Assembly: GCF_947039875.1 (NCBI RefSeq) | Contig: NZ_CAMRAN010000015.1 | Span: forward strand, 1 to 64,000 | Origin: an uncultured Photobacterium sp. | GTDB lineage: Bacteria > Pseudomonadota > Gammaproteobacteria > Enterobacterales > Vibrionaceae | DNA: 64,000 nt | Direction: 5' to 3' | Part shown: one piece after another, positions 25,724 to 34,966 of the stretch | Layout of the letters: every line of letters begins with the position of its first letter | Numbering within the stretch: position 1 is the first letter of the stretch | Made by a program: the position numbers and the translations under genes | Notes under the pieces: model-generated | The model's input: the letters and a program-made list of their open reading frames with translations, nothing else | Database searches by the model: none | What the model was told of the DNA's origin: nothing

Positions 25724-27805
25724 TTACTTACTACGTTTAATTTTGTTATTAACTGGGTATTTATCTTCAATTAATTCATTAATAAACGGTGAGGTTTTAT
25801 CAGGATCAGCACATACCCACACATGCTTTTTAGCGCGCGTTAATGCAACATAGAATAAACGGCGCTCTTCAGCGTCATTATATGTTTCAGTACGCAACTG
25901 CATAATAGCGGCTAGACCCGTTTCACGATCTGGTGATGGGAAAATACCTTTATTCACATCAACAATAAATACATAATCAGCCTCACGCCCCTTACTTGAG
26001 TGACACGTCATATATTCCAAGTTAAGTTGCGGCCACTGATTCTTCCATGTCTCAAATTTCTCAGGTTTTTGCTTATTATTACGTCCAAGAATAAGGACCT
26101 TTATGGTTTTCTTCTCGTAATGCTTGCTTAACCGAATTAACTCTTGTGGTAATAAATCTGTCGCCAATAAGGTAACCGCTTTTTTACTCTGCTTAGTAAA
26201 GCTGGTTAATTGCTTTTTAACTTGAAATGGATTTTGTTGAATAAAGACATTCGCCACTTCACCAATCATACTATTAAAGCGATACGTAGTTGAAAGTTCA
26301 GTAATACAGCTATTACCAAAGCGACTTTCAAAATCAGTCGTTAAATTAACATCTGCCCCTGCAAAATGGTAAATGGCTTGCCAGTCATCACCAACAGCAA
26401 ATAATGTTGGGGTTGAATGACCTGCCACTTTTTGATGGCATAATGCCTCAATCAATGCTAATCGTTGTGGTGAGATATCTTGATATTCATCAACCATAAT
26501 ATAACGCCATGGCGAGATAAATTTACCCGCTTTAACATACTCAGTTGCCACTTCAATCATACTGTTGAAGTCAATTTGCTTCTTCACTTTTAAGTGCTGT
26601 AAATACGCCTGATAACATGGCCATAGCAATGTTAACTCACTTTTCATACGCGGTCGCATTGCTGGGTTATTATTATTTAGAATCGCCTCAAGCAGCGATT
26701 CTTTATTCATCCCTGATTGACCTAACAACTCAATATGACGCCATACCCAAGCTTGTAATTGTTCATTTTCAGCTTGTTGTTCCATTGAGTTTTCTTTACT
26801 AAACCCTGGCACTCGCCATTGTGTAAGATGACGCTGCCATTTATGTGCTGAAGTTGAATTATTCCATTGCTCAATTAACATACGCGCCAGCCATGCACTA
26901 CGGGCGCGCATATCTAAAGTAATCGAGGCTACATTGGGTTTATCAAGTTCAACATCACGAATAATCTGCGACCCCAAGCTATGGAACGTCGCCACTTTGA
27001 CGCGATCACTAACTTTAGCTTTCAGCCTATCAGCCATCTCATCGGCTGCTTTACGTCCAAACGATAGCATAAGAATATCTTCAGGTACCGCCGCTTGACT
27101 CGCAATTAAGTAACCAGCACGCGCGATTAAGACACTGGTTTTACCCGTACCAGCCCCAGCAAGGACCAAGTTATAATCTTGGTTAATTAAAGCAGCTAAA
27201 CGTTGCGATTCATTTAGCGGTGATTTCTCAAAGCTATCAAACCATGAGCCCCATTTTTGGGTTTGTTGTGTTAACCATTGTTGGTTATGTTCTTCAACCC
27301 ACGCTTGATGCTCACTAAGCCAAGGCGATATTTTCTCAAAGCTACGCGGTCTAAATGTCGCTGCAAGTTCTGGTGTTAAGTCTGAATCAGTTAAACCATC
27401 ATTAAGAAACTGATGTAATTCATGATGTTCAGAATGACGTAAATACCCCGACTTATTAGAAAATAATGCTATACGTTGCAGCATTTCTGGCAACATAGCA
27501 TCTAATTTATCAACACGGCTTTGCGCCCAATCTTGATAACTACGGACTAAAAATGCCGCGAAAGATTTACATTCGTGCCAAGGTAAGCCATGAACTGTCC
27601 AACAGTATTGTTGATTTGAAGACGTAAGCTCAAGCGCCCCCCATAATACACCGCGATGGATTTCAACCGAACCATCCCAATCATCAAAAGAGATAACATC
27701 AGAAGAAGTCTGACTATCTAATACCAAGCTATTACCGTCTAAAGCGATACTGTAATAATCACCTTGAACTAACCATTGTGCTAGTCGACTGGCACTTAAT
27801 TGCAT
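25724..27805 (-). CDS. helD: DNA helicase IV (HelD)
   Basis: A 693-residue superfamily 1 helicase of the UvrD/Rep type. After an N-terminal HelD-specific region (about 1-190), the helicase core shows LVLAGAGTGKTSVLIARAGYL (motif I), LSFGRKAADEMADR (Ia), YIMVDEYQDISPQRLAL (motif II), AVGDDWQAIYHFAGA (III), TTYRFNSMIGEVANVFIQQNP (IV), YMTCHSSKGREADYV (V) and ERRLFYVALTRAKKHV (VI). Length and N-terminal region match E. coli HelD (684 aa), a 3'-5' helicase active in recombination. The gene is next to mgsA and yccS, as in E. coli. Confidence 0.93.
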   Translation of the reverse strand: MQLSASRLAQWLVQGDYYSIALDGNSLVLDSQTSSDVISFDDWDGSVEIHRGVLWGALELTSSNQQYCWTVHGLPWHECKSFAAFLVRSYQDWAQSRVDKLDAMLPEMLQRIALFSNKSGYLRHSEHHELHQFLNDGLTDSDLTPELAATFRPRSFEKISPWLSEHQAWVEEHNQQWLTQQTQKWGSWFDSFEKSPLNESQRLAALINQDYNLVLAGAGTGKTSVLIARAGYLIASQAAVPEDILMLSFGRKAADEMADRLKAKVSDRVKVATFHSLGSQIIRDVELDKPNVASITLDMRARSAWLARMLIEQWNNSTSAHKWQRHLTQWRVPGFSKENSMEQQAENEQLQAWVWRHIELLGQSGMNKESLLEAILNNNNPAMRPRMKSELTLLWPCYQAYLQHLKVKKQIDFNSMIEVATEYVKAGKFISPWRYIMVDEYQDISPQRLALIEALCHQKVAGHSTPTLFAVGDDWQAIYHFAGADVNLTTDFESRFGNSCITELSTTYRFNSMIGEVANVFIQQNPFQVKKQLTSFTKQSKKAVTLLATDLLPQELIRLSKHYEKKTIKVLILGRNNKQKPEKFETWKNQWPQLNLEYMTCHSSKGREADYVFIVDVNKGIFPSPDRETGLAAIMQLRTETYNDAEERRLFYVALTRAKKHVWVCADPDKTSPFINELIEDKYPVNNKIKRSK

Positions 27806-28117
27806 TATGATTCCACCAATTGTTCCATGCTTTAATTAGGCTGTAACACTCATTACTGGCTGGTAACTTTGTCACCGACCTCAATTGAATCATTACTTGT
27901 CACCCGCTTATCGGGATAATGTTGCTTAGAGTATCAATAACTCTCGTGTAGCCATAGTATTGAAACGTCTATTTGACTAAATATTATCCCACGAGCTAAA
28001 AGTTTATTTTTTTGATCGGCAATAACAAGATATCTGTTATCTTTAGTTACGTTTTTATAACGTTAAATTATTTTATCGCTTTCTCCATTCCTTATTATCA
28101 GAAGATTGTTAATATCC
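27806..28117. other. Intergenic region between helD and yccS
   Basis: A 312-base gap between divergent genes, presumably carrying both promoters. E. coli has yccF near here; no yccF remnant is visible. I see no repeat or RNA gene. Confidence 0.5.
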
Positions 28118-30289
28118 ATGCAAACTAAAGAGTTACACGTAAAATTCCGCAAATACTGGGTTAATGACCGAATCAATTATTCAATTCGAGTATTGATTGC
28201 TTTAGTTGGCGTTGTATTACCCTGTTGGTATCTTGGTGCTAATCACGCCGTAACCCCACTTGTACTCGGTATTATTGCTGCAGCACTGGCTGAATCTGAT
28301 GATAATTTAACAGGCCGTATCAAAGGCCTAACCATTACTTTAATTTGTTTTTTGATTGCCTCTCTTTCTATAGAAATTCTATTTGATTACCCCATTTTAT
28401 TTGCAATCGGCTTATTTAGTTCAACCTTTGGTTTTATTATGTTGGGGGCAATGGGACCCCGTTATGCCAATATTGCTTTTGCCTCATTATTGCTCGCGGT
28501 TTACACCATGTTAGGAGCCAATAGTAGTACTGAGCTTTGGTATCAGCCAATGCTACTTTTAGCCGGTGCGTGTTGGTATGGGATCTTATCGTTGCTATGG
28601 CATGTTTTATGGCCCAATCAGCCTGTTCAACAAGGGCTGGCCAATGTATTCACTGAGTTTGGTTACTACCTTGATAATAAAAGTAAGTTATTTGAGCCTG
28701 TGGTTGATCTCACCTCGCATCCATTTCGAATTCAAGCTGCCAAACAAAATGCTAAAGTCGTTAATGCGTTAAATGCCGTTAAAATGACATTGCTACATCG
28801 TGCTGGTCGCGGACAAAGTGATAAATTCCTTAAAATTTATTTTATGGCGCAAGATATCCATGAACGTGCCAGCTCATCACATTACCGTTATCGAGAACTG
28901 GCGCTGGCCTTTCAACGCAGTGATGTCTTGTTTCGCTTTCAACGGTTATTACATGTACAAGCACAGGCTTGTCACGGCATTGCTGATGCATTAAAACAAG
29001 GTAAGGCCTATCATCATGGTTCTGATTCCATCAATGCTTTAGCTGAACTACAGCAATCGCTGAATTACCTCAAACAGCAAAACAATCCACAATGGCGTTT
29101 ACTACTCAATCAATTGGATTATTTATTTAATAATTTAGCCACGGTAGAACGCCAACTGCAAAATATTAATAATCCAGATGCAGAGCACATTGAGCAACAA
29201 CTTGATATTGAATTGGTTGATACTGAAGCGCACAGCATAAAAGAAATGTGGAAACGTATTAGTTGTCAACTTAATACTGATTCAATGTTATTTCGTCATG
29301 CTATTCGCTTGGGGATTGCACTGATTGTCGGGTATGGCTTTATTCAGGCACTGGATCTGCAACGAGGATACTGGATCTTATTAACAACCCTCTTTGTATG
29401 CCAGCCAAACTACAGTGCAACCCGTCAAAAACTGGTACAGCGAGTTATTGGTACATTAGGCGGTCTACTTGCTGGCATACCACTGCTGTATTTATTTCCC
29501 GGCCAAGAAGGTCAATTGGTATTAATGGTTATAATGGGCGTATTGTTCTTTGCCTTTCGAGCCGTTAAATATGACTGGGCAACGGCTTTTATCACACTAT
29601 TAGTGCTGTTTTGTTTTAACCAATTAGGAGAAGGGTTTGCGGTTATTTTGCCACGTTTAGGCGATACATTACTTGGCTGTCTGTTAGCAGTATTAGCTGT
29701 TAGTTTCATCTTACCTGATTGGGAATCTAAGCGATTGCATAAAGTGATGGCCGAAGCCACATTGGCAAATAAAGATTATTTAGCGCAAATCATTGCTCAA
29801 TACCGTATCGGTAAACGCGATAATATGAATTATCGTATTGCGCGTCGTGAAGCCCATAATAAAGATGCGCAGCTAAGTACGGCTATCAATAATATGCTAG
29901 CAGAGCCGGATAAATACCAAATAGATACCGACAAGAGCTTCCGTTTTTTAACATTAAACCATGCCATGTTGAGCTATATCTCAGCGCTAGGAGCGCACCG
30001 AACTCAACTGCAAGATAATCAAACACACCAGTTAGTATCAGAAGCTCATCGTATTATTCATAATCATTTAGAGTGTATATCATCACAACTCAATGGCTTT
30101 CTTATTGAAACGGCACAGCCATTAAACCTCACTCTAGAACAACGTTTAGGCCAATGGCGAGATGAAGATTGCACCTCAACACGAATGGTATTACAACAAC
30201 TCCATTTGATTCATTGCATGCTACCTGAACTTCATGCGCTGGGTGATAATCTTTCACCTCAAACACATACGATTGCTGTCGCTAAATAA
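28118..30289 (+). CDS. yccS: YccS-family inner membrane protein
   Basis: A 723-residue membrane protein with two clusters of hydrophobic segments (about residues 25-165 and 395-530) separated and followed by soluble helical regions, the layout of the YccS/YhfK family (FUSC-like, related to aromatic acid exporters such as AaeB). The N-terminal region (DRINYSIRVLIALVG, LGIIAAALAESDDNLTGRIKGL) and the RLGIALIVGYGFIQ-RGYWILLTTLFVCQPNYSATR core fit E. coli YccS. Transport activity is presumed, and the substrate is unknown. The ATG at 28118 was preferred to a TTG four codons earlier. Confidence 0.85.
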   Translation: MQTKELHVKFRKYWVNDRINYSIRVLIALVGVVLPCWYLGANHAVTPLVLGIIAAALAESDDNLTGRIKGLTITLICFLIASLSIEILFDYPILFAIGLFSSTFGFIMLGAMGPRYANIAFASLLLAVYTMLGANSSTELWYQPMLLLAGACWYGILSLLWHVLWPNQPVQQGLANVFTEFGYYLDNKSKLFEPVVDLTSHPFRIQAAKQNAKVVNALNAVKMTLLHRAGRGQSDKFLKIYFMAQDIHERASSSHYRYRELALAFQRSDVLFRFQRLLHVQAQACHGIADALKQGKAYHHGSDSINALAELQQSLNYLKQQNNPQWRLLLNQLDYLFNNLATVERQLQNINNPDAEHIEQQLDIELVDTEAHSIKEMWKRISCQLNTDSMLFRHAIRLGIALIVGYGFIQALDLQRGYWILLTTLFVCQPNYSATRQKLVQRVIGTLGGLLAGIPLLYLFPGQEGQLVLMVIMGVLFFAFRAVKYDWATAFITLLVLFCFNQLGEGFAVILPRLGDTLLGCLLAVLAVSFILPDWESKRLHKVMAEATLANKDYLAQIIAQYRIGKRDNMNYRIARREAHNKDAQLSTAINNMLAEPDKYQIDTDKSFRFLTLNHAMLSYISALGAHRTQLQDNQTHQLVSEAHRIIHNHLECISSQLNGFLIETAQPLNLTLEQRLGQWRDEDCTSTRMVLQQLHLIHCMLPELHALGDNLSPQTHTIAVAK

Positions 30290-30316
30290 TAAAATAATTT
30301 ATAAACAATCACATAC

Positions 30317-30347
30317 AAAAAAGCCTGCGCAAAACGCAGGCTTTTTT
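30317..30347. terminator. Bidirectional terminator
   Basis: AAAAAGCCTGCG-N5-CGCAGGCTTTTTT, between convergent yccS and torC. Confidence 0.92.
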
Positions 30348-30381
30348 ATTACTACAAAAGATAGAGTTTATTATCTCACAC

Positions 30382-31554
30382 CTATTGAGCGACTTGAGAT
30401 GCTGCTACTGGCGCATCTTTCGCATTGTCTTGAAGATACTTCAGTAACGTACGCTCTTCGTCTTTATTAAGCATGTAGTATTGTTGCATCGCTTTAAGAC
30501 CCTGAACCCAACCATTTGCTGTTAGGTGTTTTGGATCAGGAGTAGCGTGACATTGATTACAACTTGCATCTAAGATCTCTTTACCGTAAGCCCAGATAGG
30601 CTTCATGCTTGCTAGCATATTACGCTGAGTGATCCACGCTGATACTTGCTCTTGCTGCCATGTTTGACCATCTTCAGCTTTTACTGTATTAAGAATAGTT
30701 GCTGACTTTTGTAAGTCTGCATTCAAAGAGACAGTTTGAATTTGCTTCGCCATGTCTTGTACTAACATACCTGTTGTTGAGCCTTGTTGCTGCCAACCTG
30801 TAATTTGTACTTTAATCATGTCGCCACTTGTACCTAACACTTCAACTTTTGATGCTGGGTATAATTGACCTTGTGCATCACCTGATGCAGAGTCAGTGGT
30901 ATACAATTTTTTAGATGCTAACGTATAAAGTGTTTTAGCGGCAGGAGCCTCACCAGCATTAACCGTTAATTGCTTGAACGTTGCTTGGAAATCATTATTA
31001 ATGTGTGGTAATTGATGCGCAATACCTTTATGGCATTCAATACAGTTCATATTTTTTGCCGCTGCGGTCGTCATTGCCGCTGCCGCTGCTGGAGATTGCT
31101 TCGCATGATCCATTGCAGTATATGAGTGACAACTCTTACATGTCGCTGAATTGGTTTCAGCCATCATACGCCACACGTTTTGAGCCATACGTAAACGGTT
31201 TGCCTCAAACTTAGCTGGAGTATCAATATCTTTACTGATAAATTCACTGTAAATATCGCCAACACCACCTAATTTTGCTTTCATAAAAGCAATCGGATCA
31301 TTTTCTGGAATATGGCAATCACGACATTCAGCACGTACACCGTATGCGTTTTTGTAGTGGATGCTGGTTTTATATTCGTTATAGTTTTCTTTCATTGAGT
31401 GACATGAAGTACAAAACTCAGTAGTCGAACTAAACTTTATCGATTCGTGAAAGGTAAATACGCCTGCCAATGTTATGATCACACAGACAACTGCAATCGC
31501 TAATACTGAATAACGACTACTTGGCTTTACTAAAAAACGCCATAGTTTCTTCAT
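30382..31554 (-). CDS. torC: Pentaheme c-type cytochrome TorC
   Basis: A 390-residue membrane-anchored cytochrome. After an N-terminal anchor (residues about 15-35) there are five CxxCH haem motifs: CTSCH (48-52), CRDCH (77-81), CKSCH, CIECH and, near residue 337, CNQCH. The first four form the NapC/NirT-type domain that takes electrons from menaquinol; the fifth is the separate C-terminal TorC domain. Length and motifs match E. coli TorC, including the KLWRFLVKPSSR start and the EERTLLKYLQDNA end. It hands electrons to the TMAO reductase in the periplasm. Unlike in E. coli it is not in an operon with torA but divergent from it, separated by 579 bases. Confidence 0.93.
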   Translation of the reverse strand: MKKLWRFLVKPSSRYSVLAIAVVCVIITLAGVFTFHESIKFSSTTEFCTSCHSMKENYNEYKTSIHYKNAYGVRAECRDCHIPENDPIAFMKAKLGGVGDIYSEFISKDIDTPAKFEANRLRMAQNVWRMMAETNSATCKSCHSYTAMDHAKQSPAAAAAMTTAAAKNMNCIECHKGIAHQLPHINNDFQATFKQLTVNAGEAPAAKTLYTLASKKLYTTDSASGDAQGQLYPASKVEVLGTSGDMIKVQITGWQQQGSTTGMLVQDMAKQIQTVSLNADLQKSATILNTVKAEDGQTWQQEQVSAWITQRNMLASMKPIWAYGKEILDASCNQCHATPDPKHLTANGWVQGLKAMQQYYMLNKDEERTLLKYLQDNAKDAPVAASQVAQ

Positions 31555-31644
31555 GGATGGTCCAAAATGAATTAAACGTCAAAACAACGTTAAAAAAAGA
31601 GTTACGCACAAATTAACACTTGAATATTAACAGAGCAACATCAT

Positions 31645-31654
31645 TGGTTCATAT
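31645..31654 (+). promoter_or_regulatory. Candidate TorR box upstream of torC
   Basis: TGGTTCATAT matches CTGTTCATAT at 8 of 10 positions, including the GTTCATAT core. It lies about 90 bases upstream of the torC start codon, a plausible activator position. Confidence 0.4.
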
Positions 31655-31711
31655 AAATAAATATTCTAAACACAACTAAAAATATAATTGTGTTACAATT
31701 TATAAAAACCT

Positions 31712-31945
31712 TTATTTAATTAGAGCTCTAATTATAATTACTCTGTAAATATCGTTTTTCATTAAAGATGATAACATCGTTCCAATTAAACAAAAAAACA
31801 AATAACCAATTAAAATCAACACCTTAATGACACGCAAATACAGTAAGCTATACGGTAAATCAAATTTTAGATTATTCCTATCGCGAATAGTTATCAATCC
31901 ATTTTTGGTTGCAGTGCTAAGTATTTTTCTCTTTATGTAGAGCAT
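31712..31945 (-). CDS. Doubtful small membrane-protein ORF
   Basis: A 77-codon frame whose product would have a basic N-terminus and one hydrophobic segment (LRVIKVLILIGYLFFCLIG). It would read towards torC, ending about 160 bases before its start codon. The upstream site (AAGTA) is poor, and composition is that of AT-rich noncoding DNA. I do not recognise it as TorE or any known Tor component. It is listed because small membrane proteins do accompany tor genes in other bacteria. Confidence 0.2.
   Translation of the reverse strand: MLYIKRKILSTATKNGLITIRDRNNLKFDLPYSLLYLRVIKVLILIGYLFFCLIGTMLSSLMKNDIYRVIIIRALIK
31717..31734. repeat. Perfect 18-base palindrome between torC and torA
   Basis: TAATTAGAGCTCTAATTA reads identically on both strands, centred on 31725/31726. 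A gapless dyad of this length in the torC-torA control region looks like a dimeric regulator site, but it does not match a known TorR, FNR, ArcA or CRP site. Confidence 0.45.
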
Positions 31946-32133
31946 TAAACATTACTTATTGTAGTGTCTTTTTGTGGTAACTTATTTTCCATTTAGCAAC
32001 CTAATATATTTTATATTTCCGTGTAGCCTATCAAGAAATAAGTCAAATAATAGATCACTGTACCGATTAATATTAAAATGCTTATTATGTCATTTAAATG
32101 CTTACTTATTCGGTTTGTCTTCGGAATATAAAC

Positions 32134-34776
32134 ATGACCCTATCACGTCGTAACTTTTTAAAAGGTTCAGTAGCAACGGCCATCGCTGCTAACGGACTCA
32201 CCCTTTTTCCTGCTGGAAAAGTATTTGCATCAGATACTATTACCATTCCATCAGCTACTCACTATGGTCCGTTTAAAGCAGTTGTTAAAAACGGTACATT
32301 AATTGGTGTTCAACCAATCAATGATGTCGACCCTTTCCCAACAGAAATGTTAACCAAAGGTGTGTTAAGCCGTACTTACAGCGACACACGTATTAAATAC
32401 CCAATGGTACGTAAGTCTCTACTGGAAGATCCATTAGGTGACCATAACCCTCACCTTCGTGGTAAAGAACCTTTTGTCCGTGTCGATTGGGATACAGCGA
32501 TTGCATTAACCGCTTTCTGTATTGCACGTACCGTTGAAAAACACGGTAACGAAGCGCTATTTAGTTCTTCATACGGTGGTTGGTCACATTGTGGTGTTAA
32601 CCGCCCACAAACACTACAAGGTCGTTTCTTTAACCTTATTGGTGGCCAAAGTATTTGTGCTGGTGACTACTCTGCTGGCGCTTCTGAAGTTATTCTTCCG
32701 CATGTTATCGGAGATATGGAAGTATATTCGCCACAAACTGCGTGGGAAATTGTTGAAAAAAACACTGAAGTTGTTCTTTTCATCGGTTGTGATCCATGGA
32801 AAACCAACCGTGTAGAATTCCGTGTTGCTGATCACTCTATGCAAAAACACTGGGAAGCGTTTAAGGAAAAAGGGATTAAGTTTGTCTCTATAAACCCTCA
32901 ACAAACCCAAACAGATAAAGCAGTTGGTAGTGAAATGATCAATATCCGTCCTAATACGGATACTGCCCTATTTACTGCAATGTCTTATCATTTATACAAA
33001 ACAGGTCAACACGATAAAGCTTACATCGATAAATACACAGTTGGCTTTGATAAATACCTAGCTTACTTAATCGGTGACGAAGATGGTGTTGTAAAAACAC
33101 CTGAGTGGGCTGAAGAAATCACAGGTTTACCTGCAGCTAAAATTAAAGAACTTGCTGAACTGTGTGTGACTAAACGTACCCAAATTGCAGCGGGTTGGGC
33201 ACTACAACGTGCTGACCACGGTGAGATGATTCACTGGGCTATCATCAACTTTGCTGCAATCGCAGGTAAAATTGGTAAGCCAGGTGAAGGTGCAGGCTTT
33301 AGTTGGCACTATGGTAATGGCGGTATGCCTGCATCTGGTAAGCGCATGCCTATCGGTTTATCACAAGGTCGTAACCCTATCACTAAGACATGCCCTGTGG
33401 TTATGGTTTCAGATATGCTGAAAAACCCAGGTAAAGCTTATACTCGTGATGGTTCAAACCTTACGCTACCAAAAGCAAAACTTATCTATAACGCAGGTAA
33501 TAACTTACTGTCTCACCAACAAGACACTAACGAATTAATCAAAGCGCTTAACGATAATATCGATACCATCATCTGTCACGAACCGTGGTGGTGTGCAACA
33601 GCGAAATATTCCGATATCGTTCTGCCAACAACCACCACACTTGAACGTGATGATATTTCATCTGGCGGTACTTACAGCAACAATAAAATCTACGCAATGC
33701 GTCAGGTTATTGAGCCTGTTGGTGAAAGTCTTGATGACTACGAAATCTTCTCACGCCTTGCTTTCATGTTTAACGTACATAAAGAATTTACCGAAGGTAA
33801 AACTATGTACCAACATGTTAAAGCCTCTTATGAAGCATCTGATGCAACGGATGATTTCAAAACATTCTGGCAAAATGGTATCGCTCACGTATCAACACCT
33901 GCGGCAGCAAATAGCTTTGTACGTCATGGTGATTTCTACGCTGATCCGATTAAGAACCCACTGCATACACCAAGTGGTAAAATCGAATTATATAGCTCAA
34001 CTATTGCTGGATTTAAAGCCAATAGTTGTCCACCAATGCCACAATGGATTCCACCATTTGAATGGCTAGGTAATGCGAAGAAAGGCCAAGTACACGTATT
34101 AAGCCCACACCCATGGATGCGTTTGCACTCACAAATGGCGAATGCCGATGTAAACAGCTACGAATCTGTTGATGGTCGTCAAATCGTATTGATCAACAAG
34201 AAAGATGCTGAAGAACGTGGTGTAAAAGATGGCGATGTTGTTGAAGTTTATAATGACCGTGGTGTACTACTCGCTGGTGCCCGTATCACTGCTGAAGCAA
34301 TGCCGGGTGTTATTTACATCCACGAAGGTGCATGGCTACAACTTGATAGCAAAGGTCGTTGTAACTCAGGCTCAATCAACATGCTAACAAGTAGTCAACC
34401 AACCAGTGGTTTAGCCCAAGCAACCAGTGCTAACACCTGCTTGGCTTACTTCAAGAAATGTACTGATGCCGAAACGCCAAACCAAGCGTATACGCCAGCT
34501 AAAGTTGTTAAATCAGACTTTAAAGTGGATATCTGGTCACTACAATTAGGTAAACGCTTAAAAGCCGTTGCAGCAGAGCAAGGTCCAGAGCAATCTCCTG
34601 GTGAGAAATTATTCTACGGTAGCTGTACCCTTTGTCACGCAGCACCACACCCAAGTGACTTCACTTACAAACAGTGGAAAGGTATTACTAACAGTATGTT
34701 CCCACGTGCAGGTCTAAATGCGACAGACCGTAAACTTGTACTTGATTTCCTACAAAAGAATGCTAAAAAAGGCTAA
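32134..34776 (+). CDS. torA: TMAO reductase, TorA/TorZ type, with C-terminal cytochrome c motif
   Basis: An 880-residue molybdoenzyme of the DMSO reductase family. It begins with a Tat signal (SRRNFLKGS, cleavage near residue 31). The bis-MGD domain includes GDYSAGASEVILPHV, in which the Ser should ligate molybdenum, plus AGWALQRADHGEM and IHEGAW. It reduces trimethylamine N-oxide (or another S/N-oxide) in the periplasm, with electrons from TorC. E. coli TorA is about 850 residues and ends without haem; here the C-terminus adds a segment with GSCTLCHAAPHP (C831, C834, H835), a CxxCH haem motif, in a domain that resembles the last domain of TorC. TorD is not adjacent. The ATG at 32134 starts the Tat signal. 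Whether TorA or TorZ is the nearer orthologue is not settled. Confidence 0.85.
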   Translation: MTLSRRNFLKGSVATAIAANGLTLFPAGKVFASDTITIPSATHYGPFKAVVKNGTLIGVQPINDVDPFPTEMLTKGVLSRTYSDTRIKYPMVRKSLLEDPLGDHNPHLRGKEPFVRVDWDTAIALTAFCIARTVEKHGNEALFSSSYGGWSHCGVNRPQTLQGRFFNLIGGQSICAGDYSAGASEVILPHVIGDMEVYSPQTAWEIVEKNTEVVLFIGCDPWKTNRVEFRVADHSMQKHWEAFKEKGIKFVSINPQQTQTDKAVGSEMINIRPNTDTALFTAMSYHLYKTGQHDKAYIDKYTVGFDKYLAYLIGDEDGVVKTPEWAEEITGLPAAKIKELAELCVTKRTQIAAGWALQRADHGEMIHWAIINFAAIAGKIGKPGEGAGFSWHYGNGGMPASGKRMPIGLSQGRNPITKTCPVVMVSDMLKNPGKAYTRDGSNLTLPKAKLIYNAGNNLLSHQQDTNELIKALNDNIDTIICHEPWWCATAKYSDIVLPTTTTLERDDISSGGTYSNNKIYAMRQVIEPVGESLDDYEIFSRLAFMFNVHKEFTEGKTMYQHVKASYEASDATDDFKTFWQNGIAHVSTPAAANSFVRHGDFYADPIKNPLHTPSGKIELYSSTIAGFKANSCPPMPQWIPPFEWLGNAKKGQVHVLSPHPWMRLHSQMANADVNSYESVDGRQIVLINKKDAEERGVKDGDVVEVYNDRGVLLAGARITAEAMPGVIYIHEGAWLQLDSKGRCNSGSINMLTSSQPTSGLAQATSANTCLAYFKKCTDAETPNQAYTPAKVVKSDFKVDIWSLQLGKRLKAVAAEQGPEQSPGEKLFYGSCTLCHAAPHPSDFTYKQWKGITNSMFPRAGLNATDRKLVLDFLQKNAKKG

Positions 34777-34811
34777 TAACTCACTGTTATTATTCTCAAC
34801 CTGAATACACC

Positions 34812-34837
34812 AAGGGGCTCTTATGAGCCCTTTTTTG
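34812..34837 (+). terminator. Terminator of torA
   Basis: AAGGGGCTC-TTAT-GAGCCCTT stem followed by TTTTGTTTT. Confidence 0.9.
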
Positions 34838-34966
34838 TTTTAAGTATTAAAAACCGTAACACCTATTAAAAACATAATTAATTTCAAGCGCTTAACATTT
34901 TAATTAGACATTTACATTCTATCATTTACTATTTATCTAAGCCCTCATAATGAATGGATAAGTATT

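Larger units (their letters stand above)
31555..32133. other. torC-torA divergent regulatory region
   Basis: This 579-base AT-rich region holds both promoters. It contains a TorR-box-like sequence, a perfect 18-base palindrome and a doubtful 77-codon minus-strand ORF, listed separately. E. coli has torR directly upstream of torCAD; no regulator is encoded here. Confidence 0.6.

Noticed and set aside
31712..31945. torE-like gene upstream of torC
   Set aside because: One hydrophobic segment only, no resemblance recalled to TorE, poor ribosome binding site; kept only as a doubtful ORF.
33593..34069. 158-codon plus-strand ORF in another frame of torA
   Set aside because: Fully inside the conserved reductase, without its own start signals.
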